A stretch of DNA of 45,014 nt, from contig NZ_JAOPXQ010000047.1 of assembly GCF_025965075.1 (NCBI RefSeq), positions 1 to 45,014 of the forward strand, written 5' to 3'. The notes below the pieces were generated by a model. That model had not been told where the DNA came from. It saw nothing but the letters and a program-made list of their open reading frames with translations, and did not search any database. Positions 39,417 through 45,014 of the stretch are shown here, piece by piece. This stretch comes from Aeromicrobium sp. GTDB lineage: Bacteria > Actinomycetota > Actinomycetes > Propionibacteriales > Nocardioidaceae. Made by a program: the position numbers and the translations under genes. Every line of letters begins with the position of its first letter. The first letter of the stretch is position 1.

Positions 39417-39492
39417 GGGGCATTGGCGCAGTTGGTAGCGCGCTTCGTTCGCATCGAAGAGGTCAGGAGTTCGAATCTCCTATGCTCCACCA
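39417..39492 (+). tRNA. tRNA-Ala (anticodon CGC), CCA encoded
   Basis: A 73-nt body plus encoded CCA (39490-39492). Acceptor GGGGCAT pairs with ATGCTCC and contains the G3-U70 wobble that marks alanine tRNA. The anticodon loop TTCGCAT gives CGC, reading GCG; the T-arm is AGGAG-TTCGAAT-CTCCT. A -10-like TAAAGT (39383-39388) lies about 28 nt upstream. A strong hairpin follows immediately. Confidence 0.96.
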
Positions 39493-39540
39493 TTGACAGC
39501 GGGACCGGGAATGCTTTCTCCCGGTCCCGCTGTCAATTTG
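39493..39540 (+). terminator. Strong terminator after tRNA-Ala
   Basis: An 18-bp perfect stem, TTGACAGCGGGACCGGGA (39493-39510) and its complement (39519-39536), with an 8-nt loop ATGCTTTC and a short TTTG tail. It begins one base after the tRNA CCA. It is the longest perfect hairpin I see in the window. Confidence 0.9.
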
Positions 39541-39585
39541 TGTGGCGAGTGATTCGGGGAGGAGCCGCTCTCGGAGCCCCGTGCC

Positions 39586-39611
39586 GTTTGTCGCCAGTGA
39601 AGTAGGGGTAA
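39586..39611 (+). promoter_or_regulatory. SigF/SigB-type stress promoter
   Basis: GTTT (39586-39589), a 16-bp spacer, then GGGTAA (39606-39611) matches the actinobacterial SigF/SigB pattern GTTT-N14-17-GGGTA. It drives the membrane protein at 39660 with a leader of about 40 nt carrying GAAGGAG. Confidence 0.65.
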
Positions 39612-39659
39612 CCCCAGCCCCAGCGGTCACTCGGGTCCGCCCCACTGAAGGAGCAGACC

Positions 39660-40274
39660 ATGGCGCACGACAGCCAGCACGACCTCACCACCCACGACAG
39701 GGATCACGACCACGACGGGCGTACCGACCTGATCGCGACGGACGAGGACCATGCCCGCGACAAGTTCGGCGGGCTCAACACCGGCGCAGCATTCTTCGGC
39801 TGGATCGTCGCGATCGGTGTGGCGGTCCTCCTGGCCGGCATCATCGGCGCGATCCTGACGGCGGTGGGCTCCTCCGTCGAGGTGACCCAGTCCGACGCGG
39901 AGCGCTCCGCCGGGACGATCGCCGCCTCGACGGCCATCGCCCTGTCGGTGATCCTGGCTCTTGCCTACTACGCGGGCGGCTACGTCGCCGGCCGGATGTC
40001 CCGGTTCGACGGCGCCCGGCAGGGTGTCGGCGTGTGGGTCATCGGCCTGGTCGTGACGGTCATCGCGATCGTGCTGGGAGCGATCTTCGGTGACAAGTAC
40101 AACGTGCTGGACCGGGTCGACCTGCCGCGGATCCCGATCTCGACGGACGAGCTGACCGGGGGTGCCGTCATCACCGGTGTCGCCGTGATCCTCGTGACCC
40201 TCCTGTTCGCGATCGCCGGTGGCCTGATGGGCCACCGCTATCACAACCGCGTCGACCGGGCTGCTCGCAGCTAG
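39660..40274 (+). CDS. Four-helix membrane protein with His/Asp-rich N-terminus
   Basis: A 204-residue membrane protein with no function I can assign. The first 33 residues are rich in histidine and aspartate (SQHDLTTHDRDHDHDGRTD), a possible metal-binding or acidic tail. Four hydrophobic segments follow (about residues 45-65, 80-105, 120-140 and 165-190), with small-residue-rich GGYVAGRM between. The layout recalls YrzE/TIGR04086-type proteins. The ATG has GGAG 7 nt upstream and a SigF/SigB-like promoter, which suggests general-stress expression. It ends before a bidirectional hairpin. Confidence 0.8.
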   Translation: MAHDSQHDLTTHDRDHDHDGRTDLIATDEDHARDKFGGLNTGAAFFGWIVAIGVAVLLAGIIGAILTAVGSSVEVTQSDAERSAGTIAASTAIALSVILALAYYAGGYVAGRMSRFDGARQGVGVWVIGLVVTVIAIVLGAIFGDKYNVLDRVDLPRIPISTDELTGGAVITGVAVILVTLLFAIAGGLMGHRYHNRVDRAARS

Positions 40275-40290
40275 GCATCACCTACGCACG

Positions 40291-40318
40291 ACGGCCCCAC
40301 GCAGACGCGTGGGGCCGT
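40291..40318. terminator. Bidirectional hairpin between convergent genes
   Basis: ACGGCCCCACGC (40291-40302) pairs perfectly with GCGTGGGGCCGT (40307-40318) around an AGAC loop. It lies 16 bp after the membrane protein stop and 14 bp from the end of the minus-strand kinase gene, so it can serve both. Confidence 0.75.
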
Positions 40319-40332
40319 TGCTGCGTACGGGG

Positions 40333-41904
40333 CTACTTCTTCTTCCTGCTCTTGGCTTTGGCCTTGGTCTTGGTCTTGGTCTTGCTGTGGCTCTTCTTCG
40401 CCTTGACGGGCGTGCCGCTGCTCTTGGCGGGGCCCGAGGAAGCAGGGGAGGAGACGGTCGGCTGCCGCACCACCACGGGAGCGACCGCGACCGACAACGT
40501 GATGGTCGTCCCGTCGGGCAGCCGTCCGGACTTGTCCAGCGCGACGACCTCACCGGCGTCAGCGGCCTGGGTGACGTCCTTGCGCGCGACGACGAAGCCG
40601 AGCTTCTCCAGGCCGGCCGACGCCTTCGCGTACGTCGTGCCGATGACGCTTCGCGCCGAGACCCTGATCTTGCCCGAGACCACGGACAGCTCGACGACGT
40701 CGTCGTCACCGGCCTCGTCTCCGCGCTCGGGGGACTGGTCGACCACGAGCCCGGCGGGCTTGCCGGCGACGTCGACCGACTCGCGGCGAACGGTCAGCCC
40801 GGCGTCCCGGACCTTGGCGGTGGCGTCCTTGACGTCGAGCCCGACGACCGAGGGCACGACCGGGGCTTCGTCGGCCTGCATCCGCTGCAGGCCGAGCGCA
40901 GCCAGGACGACCGCGACGCCCAGACCGGCGTAGAGGGTCCGAGGGCGGGGGCGTCGTGCGGCGGGGTGCGCGACGGGATCGGAGGTCCCGGTCGGCAGCG
41001 GGGCGGACACCATCGTGTCCTCGGCAACGAGCTCCGACGGCACGTCGACCCCGACCGGGGGCTCGGCCGAGGGTCCCACCACGACGCGCTCGCTCGCGCC
41101 GGCGGCGGCCGCCAGGAGTGCGACGGCGGCCGCGGTGGACGGACGGTCCTCGGGTGCCTTGGCGCTGAGGGAAGCGATCAGGTCCCGCACGGGCGCGGGG
41201 ACCTCGTCACCGACCGGCGGCAGGTCCTCCTGCAGGTGCGCCAGCGCCGTCGCGACGGGGGACTCCCGGCGGAACGGGGAGACGCCCGACAGGCAGTGGT
41301 AGGCGACGACCCCCAGGGCGTACAGGTCGGACTGCGGCGTGGCCGTGCGACCGGCGGCCTGCTCGGGGCTGAGATAGTCCGCGGTCCCCAGCAGCGAGCC
41401 GGTGTCGGTGAGCGGCTCGCTCAAGGGCGAGCGGGCGATGCCGAAGTCGACCAGGACCGTGCGGCCCGTCGGCGTCACCATGATGTTGGCGGGCTTGAGG
41501 TCGCGGTGGACGATGCCGGTCTCGTGCGCGGCCTGCAGCGCATCGGCGACCTGCATGACGACCGACATGACCTGCTCGGGCGCCATCGGGCCCTGCTTCA
41601 TGAGCTCGGCGAGCGTACGGCCCTCGATGAGCTGCATCGCGATGTACGCCATGCCGCCATGCGTCGAGCCGTCCTCCTCGTAGTCGTAGATCTGGGCGAC
41701 GCCGGGGTGGAGGATCGACGCGGCCAGGCGGGCCTCGCTGCGCATCCGGGCCCGGGAGACGTCGTCCGCGAGCGGTCCGGCCCGCAGGACCTTGATCGCG
41801 ACGGGGCGGCCGAGCCGGGTGTCGTGGGCGCGATAGACCGCGCCCATCCCGCCGGAGCCGAGGATGTCCCCCAGCTCGTAGCGGGCGCTCAGCAGCTCAT
41901 CCAT
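40333..41904 (-). CDS. PknB-like Ser/Thr kinase with two PASTA domains and polybasic tail
   Basis: A 523-residue membrane kinase. The kinase domain (about 8-270) has GSGGMGAVYRA, VAIKVL (Lys), IVHRDLKPANIMV and VDFGIAR, and so should be active. A proline/serine juxtamembrane stretch leads to one membrane helix (TLYAGLGVAVVLAALGLQ) near residue 340. Two extracellular PASTA-like domains follow (VVPSVVGLDVKDATAKV and SVIGTTYAKASAGLEKLG), fewer than the four of mycobacterial PknB. The protein ends in a lysine-rich tail, KAKKSHSKTKTKTKAKAKSR, encoded by imperfect hexanucleotide repeats. PASTA kinases sense peptidoglycan fragments and tune growth and division. ATG 41904 has no clear ribosome site. 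Confidence 0.93.
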   Translation of the reverse strand: MDELLSARYELGDILGSGGMGAVYRAHDTRLGRPVAIKVLRAGPLADDVSRARMRSEARLAASILHPGVAQIYDYEEDGSTHGGMAYIAMQLIEGRTLAELMKQGPMAPEQVMSVVMQVADALQAAHETGIVHRDLKPANIMVTPTGRTVLVDFGIARSPLSEPLTDTGSLLGTADYLSPEQAAGRTATPQSDLYALGVVAYHCLSGVSPFRRESPVATALAHLQEDLPPVGDEVPAPVRDLIASLSAKAPEDRPSTAAAVALLAAAAGASERVVVGPSAEPPVGVDVPSELVAEDTMVSAPLPTGTSDPVAHPAARRPRPRTLYAGLGVAVVLAALGLQRMQADEAPVVPSVVGLDVKDATAKVRDAGLTVRRESVDVAGKPAGLVVDQSPERGDEAGDDDVVELSVVSGKIRVSARSVIGTTYAKASAGLEKLGFVVARKDVTQAADAGEVVALDKSGRLPDGTTITLSVAVAPVVVRQPTVSSPASSGPAKSSGTPVKAKKSHSKTKTKTKAKAKSRKKK

Positions 41905-42055
41905 CCCAAGACACCTGTCATCCGGCCCGCGACGGCGTCGACGGTTAGCGGGGGAGTACCCCGAGATCCGGCCGACAAACCGCCCACCGAAGGTGAGGAC
42001 GAGGGCGAGGCGCCGGGGTCATACTCGGGAGAAACACAGCGACGAGGAGGAATGC

Positions 42056-42469
42056 ATGACCAATCTCAACCCCTACATCACGTTCGAGGGCCAGGCCGCC
42101 GAGGCGATGCAGTTCTACCAGTCCGTGCTGGGCGGCGAGCTGACCAGCAACACGTTCTCGGAGTTCGGGATGACGCCGGACCCGGCGTACGCCGACCAGA
42201 TCATGCACTCGCAGCTCGAGACCGAGGACGGCCTGGTCCTGATGGGCGCGGACCTCCCGCCGGGAATGCCCTATAAGCCGGGCATGACGATCTCGATCTC
42301 GCTCAGCGGTGATGACGAGGCGACCCTGCGGTCATGGTTCGACGGGCTGTCGGCCGGCGGGACGATCTCGCAGGCGTTCGAGCCGGCGCCGTGGGGCGAC
42401 ACGTTCGGGATGTTCACCGACAAGTTCGGGATCGACTGGCTGGTCAACGCCGCGGGTCAGCGGGGCTGA
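42056..42469 (+). CDS. VOC superfamily (PhnB-like) protein
   Basis: A 137-residue vicinal-oxygen-chelate fold protein of the PhnB/YjdN group. It begins NLNPYITFEGQAAEAMQFYQ and ends with QAFEPAPWGDTFGMFTDKFG, both typical. The two betaalphabetabetabeta modules are present, but the metal-binding residues of glyoxalase I are not obvious, so enzymatic activity is uncertain. ATG 42056 has GAGGAGG at proper spacing; an out-of-frame ATG at 42052 is ignored. It lies 151 bp from the divergent kinase gene and is convergent with the DUF4349 gene. Confidence 0.88.
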   Translation: MTNLNPYITFEGQAAEAMQFYQSVLGGELTSNTFSEFGMTPDPAYADQIMHSQLETEDGLVLMGADLPPGMPYKPGMTISISLSGDDEATLRSWFDGLSAGGTISQAFEPAPWGDTFGMFTDKFGIDWLVNAAGQRG

Positions 42470-42471
42470 GG

Positions 42472-43416
42472 TCAGGCTCGTCGGCGCAGGAGGAGGCGGC
42501 CGATCCCTGCGATCACCACGGCGACCAGGGCCCACGGCAGCAGCACGCCGACGATCTCGACGGTGTGGTTGACGGTCGACACCAGGGCGTTCCAGCCGTC
42601 CCGCAGCCCGCCGGTGAAGCCGCCGGGCTCGACCGAGTCGACCTGACGCTTCTGCGACAGGTCGATCGACAACGTCGAGAGCGACACCTGGTCGGCGACA
42701 GCCTTGCGTTGCGCCTCGAGGCTCTCGAGCTGCTCCTGCCGTTGGGTCAGCGCGTTCTCCGCCCTGATGACCTCGCCGCTGCTGCCGGCCTCGGCCAGGA
42801 TCCCCTCCAACCGGCCGATCGAGAGCTGCAGCGCGTCGATGCGGGCATCGAGATCCTTGGTCTGCGCCGTCACGTCCTCATTCTGCAGCGAGACATGCTC
42901 GACCGTCCCGTACGTCGTGAGGCGATCGATCGTCGCAGTCACCCGGGTGCTGGGGACCCGCACCGTGACGAATGCCGATGCCTCGTCTCCCGAGCCGCTC
43001 TCCGAGCGGTTGTCGACGCGGCCGCCGATGCTCTCGACCCACGTGCTGAGACGTTGTGCCGTGCCGCGCGGGTCCTTGACCGTCACGCTGACCTCGCCGG
43101 TCGTGATCACCTGGCGGTCGTCCTCGGGGGCGACGGACTTCGCGTCGCCGGCGGCGGAGCCGCTGCCCTCAGCCGCTGCGCTGTTGCGCTCGGCGCGGCC
43201 TCCGCTGTCGTCGGCCGAGATGCTCGACGAGGGCTGCGTCGAGTCGAGGGACTCGAGCGCGTACCCACCGAGCCCGACGACCAGCACGCTCGCGGCGGTG
43301 AGCCCGATGATGGTGCGCGCGCGGCGGCCGCGGCGCTTGATGTCGCTGTCGACGGAGTGCATGACGGACAGGCGCATCTTGTCGATGCGGTCGTCATGGA
43401 GGGTCGGGGTGGTCAT
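42472..43416 (-). CDS. DUF4349 membrane protein, putative partner of the ECF sigma factor
   Basis: A 314-residue protein. An N-terminal cytosolic stretch of about 33 residues (DDRIDKMRLSVMHSVDSDIK) precedes one membrane helix (TIIGLTAASVLVVGLGGYA), then a long Ser/Ala linker, a DUF4349 domain (RQVITTGEVSVTVKDPRGTA, coiled coil QRQEQLESLEAQRKAVADQ) and a C-terminal helix (LPWALVAVVIAGIGRLLL). Its ATG overlaps the stop of the ECF sigma gene by four bases, so the two are coupled. The cytosolic N-terminus is placed to bind a sigma factor, so a regulatory role is inferred. Confidence 0.85.
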   Translation of the reverse strand: MTTPTLHDDRIDKMRLSVMHSVDSDIKRRGRRARTIIGLTAASVLVVGLGGYALESLDSTQPSSSISADDSGGRAERNSAAAEGSGSAAGDAKSVAPEDDRQVITTGEVSVTVKDPRGTAQRLSTWVESIGGRVDNRSESGSGDEASAFVTVRVPSTRVTATIDRLTTYGTVEHVSLQNEDVTAQTKDLDARIDALQLSIGRLEGILAEAGSSGEVIRAENALTQRQEQLESLEAQRKAVADQVSLSTLSIDLSQKRQVDSVEPGGFTGGLRDGWNALVSTVNHTVEIVGVLLPWALVAVVIAGIGRLLLRRRA

Positions 43417-43988
43417 GATGTCTCCCTCATCGAGCGGAGGTCGGCACGGAGCCGGCGGCGGAGGCGTGAGATCCGGTTGCGGACGACGGCGTGGGTGACG
43501 CCCAGCTCGTGGGCGGCCATCTCGTAGGTGTGGTCGCCCGCGACGCAGAGGTCGTAGAGGCGGCGGTCGGTCGGTGACAGGGTGGCGGTGGCCTTGTCGA
43601 TCTCGGCGCGGACCAGGCCGGACTCGACCTCGTCCTCGACGGCGCGGTCCGCCGCCACGTCGGGGTCGAGCTCATCGGTGCTGCGCCGCCGGCGGGTGCG
43701 GCTGGCGTTGAGCGCCGTGTAGCGGGCGGTCACGAGCAGCCAGGGGAGGACGGACTCGTCGACGACGGTGATGGTGCGGATCTTGTGCCACGTCGTGATG
43801 AACACGTCCTGGGTGATGTCCTCGGCCTCGCGCTCGTCGCGGACCACGCTGTACGCCTGCCAGTAGACGGGACGCACATGCCGGTCGTACAGCTGTCCGA
43901 ACGCTCCGCGGTCACCGGTCGCGGCGCGCGCCAGCAGCTCCCGGTCGCCGATCGCGGGACCGTCGTCGAGGGTCGTCGGTGAGGTCAC
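43413..43988 (-). CDS. ECF-type RNA polymerase sigma factor
   Basis: A 191-residue extracytoplasmic-function sigma factor with only regions 2 and 4. Region 2 reads AFGQLYDRHVRPVYWQAYSV and REAEDITQDVFITTWHKI; region 4 contains ATLSPTDRRLYDLCVAGDHT and the helix-turn-helix EMAAHELGVTHAVVRNRISRLRRRL. The GTG at 43988 has GGAG 7 nt upstream. It is the first gene of a coupled pair with the DUF4349 protein and is divergent from the lipoprotein gene (146 bp), which could be one of its targets. The promoter specificity is unknown. Confidence 0.94.
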   Translation of the reverse strand: MTSPTTLDDGPAIGDRELLARAATGDRGAFGQLYDRHVRPVYWQAYSVVRDEREAEDITQDVFITTWHKIRTITVVDESVLPWLLVTARYTALNASRTRRRRSTDELDPDVAADRAVEDEVESGLVRAEIDKATATLSPTDRRLYDLCVAGDHTYEMAAHELGVTHAVVRNRISRLRRRLRADLRSMRETS

Positions 43989-44134
43989 CCGGCGCTCCGT
44001 TCTGTGCTGTCGTGCGGACGCTTCTACTGGTAGATGTCCGGACGAGGCTCACCGTCTCACGTCGGCTCGGAATTGATCGGGGATCGGCCGGATCCCTCGG
44101 ACGTACAGTGGAGGCGGGGACCGAGGGGGTGGGC

Positions 44135-44638
44135 GTGAGACGAATCGGACGGGTTCTCGCGGCCTGCGCGCTGCTGGTGCTTGTCGTGTCCTGCGCGAGC
44201 CACGCCCCGGTCCCTTCGCGCTCCATGGAGCTCGCGACGCTGGACCCGGTCAAGCGCGTGACGTCACCGCCGGACGCCGACGTCCGCCGCTCGGTGTATG
44301 CCACCTCGCGGCTCAGCCCCTCGCCGATGCTGCTCAACCTCTGCCGCGGGCCCATCGCGATCGACCTCGGCCCGGACCGACCGGTGCTGGTGGCCGAGCA
44401 CGACTACTGCGGCGGCCGGGCGTGGATCCCGCAGCTCGAGCCCGGGGACGCGGTCGCGCTGACCGGTGACGGTGTCGAGGACGGCACGTATCTCGTGACC
44501 GACATCTCGACCGAGCGTCGCGGCAAGGCGCAGGTCGGTGACCTGCCCGCCGCCGACGTCGTCCTGCAGACCTGCATCTCGCCGGGGGAGATGGTGCTGG
44601 TGGCGGCGAACCGGTTCGTGCCGGCGTTGCAAAACTGA
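44135..44638 (+). CDS. Lipoprotein with a sortase-like C-terminal domain
   Basis: A 167-residue secreted lipoprotein. MRRIGRVLAACALLVLVVSC gives a lipobox VVSC with lipidated Cys20. The rest resembles a small sortase-fold domain: VLVAEHDYCGGRAWIPQLEPGD recalls the GHR...F..L..L..GD stretch of sortases with a His, and ADVVLQTCISPGEMVLVAA recalls the catalytic TLxTC motif with its Cys. Whether a catalytic Arg is present is unclear (AANRF is a candidate). It may be a degenerate sortase or a look-alike. GAGGGGG lies about 5 nt before GTG 44135; a second GTG at 44129 is in frame. A -10-like TACAGT is at 44104. Confidence 0.6.
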   Translation: MRRIGRVLAACALLVLVVSCASHAPVPSRSMELATLDPVKRVTSPPDADVRRSVYATSRLSPSPMLLNLCRGPIAIDLGPDRPVLVAEHDYCGGRAWIPQLEPGDAVALTGDGVEDGTYLVTDISTERRGKAQVGDLPAADVVLQTCISPGEMVLVAANRFVPALQN

Positions 44639-45014
44639 CAGGTTTGCGCGTCAGGCCGTCTGAAAGTCTCTCTAGGGGGTCCGGGGACCCGTCCCGGTCT
44701 CGACCCGCTGTGAGTGGTCGATGCTTGGAGGGATTAGTCCGGGCAAGCGGCGACCCTTGGCGTAGGACGGCGTCCGCAACCCAGCCGTCGCATGCCGGAA
44801 TCGCTGCAAATACAGCAGATATCAACAGCTGGGGAGGGGGATGCTGCCGAGATGTCGAGAAGTAGGACGTGCTCCAGATCACATTTTGTCAGCTATCGAC
44901 GGTAAATGACTACCTGTCATCTAGTCCGAAAGAACTAGAGAAAGATAGTCACAAAAGTGACCCCAAGTCGGGACGTTAGGCCTTACGTTTCTCTCAGGGA
45001 GCGCCACCGTCCGG
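44639..45014. other. Gene-free right edge, AT-richer, probable upstream region of next gene
   Basis: No convincing ORF is seen in these 376 bp; the 73-codon track ORF from 44644 has no coding character I trust. GGGTCC-GG-GGACCC (44677-44690) is a small hairpin after the lipoprotein gene. From about 44805 the base composition shifts towards A and T, with CACATTTTGTC and the nested inverted repeat at 44908-44950, as expected for a regulated promoter whose gene lies outside the window. Confidence 0.5.
44908..44950. promoter_or_regulatory. Nested inverted repeats GACTA/CTAGT/ACTAG/TAGTC
   Basis: GACTA (44908-44912), CTAGT (44921-44925), ACTAG (44934-44938) and TAGTC (44946-44950) form two nested inverted pairs with nearly equal 8-, 8- and 7-nt spacers. 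The inner pair centres on CCGAAAGA. This is the layout of a cooperative operator or a small stem-loop, in an AT-rich stretch near the right edge. Confidence 0.5.

Noticed and set aside
39417-39540. tRNA-Ala as an integrated-element attachment site
   Set aside because: The 3' end of the tRNA is followed directly by an intrinsic terminator and ordinary genes; no duplicated tRNA end or integrase is visible within the window.
44644-44865. 73-codon plus-strand ORF near the right edge
   Set aside because: TTG start without a ribosome site, no recognisable segment and weak third-position bias; it probably lies in an untranslated region.
1-45014. CRISPR array, prophage, insertion sequence, restriction or other defence cassette
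   Set aside because: Looked for and not found: no regular spaced repeats, no transposase, integrase or cas-like proteins. The only mobile-type trace is the DUF222 remnant.

Overview
The window is 45 kb of dense, very GC-rich DNA with strongly G/C-biased third codon positions. Gene content points to an actinobacterium, probably a Nocardioidaceae member such as Aeromicrobium or Nocardioides; this is inferred from gene content and not checked by any search. Most of it is housekeeping chromosome. I see no prophage, insertion sequence, CRISPR array or replication origin.

Layout, left to right. (1) 1-2669: the 3' part of methylmalonyl-CoA mutase, coupled to its GTPase chaperone meaB, followed by an unusual symmetric repeat. 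(2) 2.9-9.4 kb: a transglutaminase-like protein, a Rossmann reductase, an OafA-type acyltransferase with an SGNH domain, citrate synthase divergent from pdxH, and a DedA protein. (3) 9.4-16.5 kb: a minus-strand run (MFS exporter with an extra C-terminal membrane module, thioesterase-like protein, photolyase) divergent from an IdeR/DtxR repressor, then a coupled DUF1295-cyclopropane synthase pair and a PGPGW protein. (4) 16.6-23.4 kb: secreted subtilase, flavin disulfide oxidoreductase, topoisomerase IB, GAF-PP2C phosphatase, DUF1269 protein, RDD protein and its partner, tRNA-Arg(CCT). (5) 23.5-33 kb: LpqC-like esterase lipoprotein, HAD-IIA phosphatase, NAD epimerase, a 58-codon gene, mscL, cpaB, an FmdB zinc ribbon, two CNNM/CBS proteins and a penicillin acylase-type hydrolase. 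(6) 33-39.4 kb: 5-formyl-THF cyclo-ligase divergent from galU-moeA/glp-moaC-mogA-rimJ, a decayed DUF222/HNH gene, and sepX/glpR. (7) 39.4-45 kb: tRNA-Ala(CGC), a membrane protein behind a SigF/SigB-like promoter, a PASTA kinase, a VOC protein, an ECF sigma-DUF4349 pair, a sortase-like lipoprotein, and an AT-richer regulatory stretch at the right edge.

The most striking pattern concerns translation starts. Many genes carry a TANNNT-like (or CANNNT-like) -10 hexamer only 6-8 nt before the start codon, the signature of leaderless mRNA. Four genes (GAF-PP2C, lpqC-like, HAD-IIA, first CNNM/CBS) instead have the hexamer placed before a 6-16 residue micro-ORF, and in all four the stop codon of that micro-ORF overlaps the start of the main gene (TGATG, TTGA, ATGA, ATGA). 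This looks like a recurrent leaderless-leader coupling device. Other points are a CTG start inferred for rimJ, a galU-glp-rimJ-sepX neighbourhood matching the corynebacterial Glp/GlpR division system but with moaC-mogA inserted, an in-frame MFS fusion, and a 21-bp-period dyad repeat after meaB.
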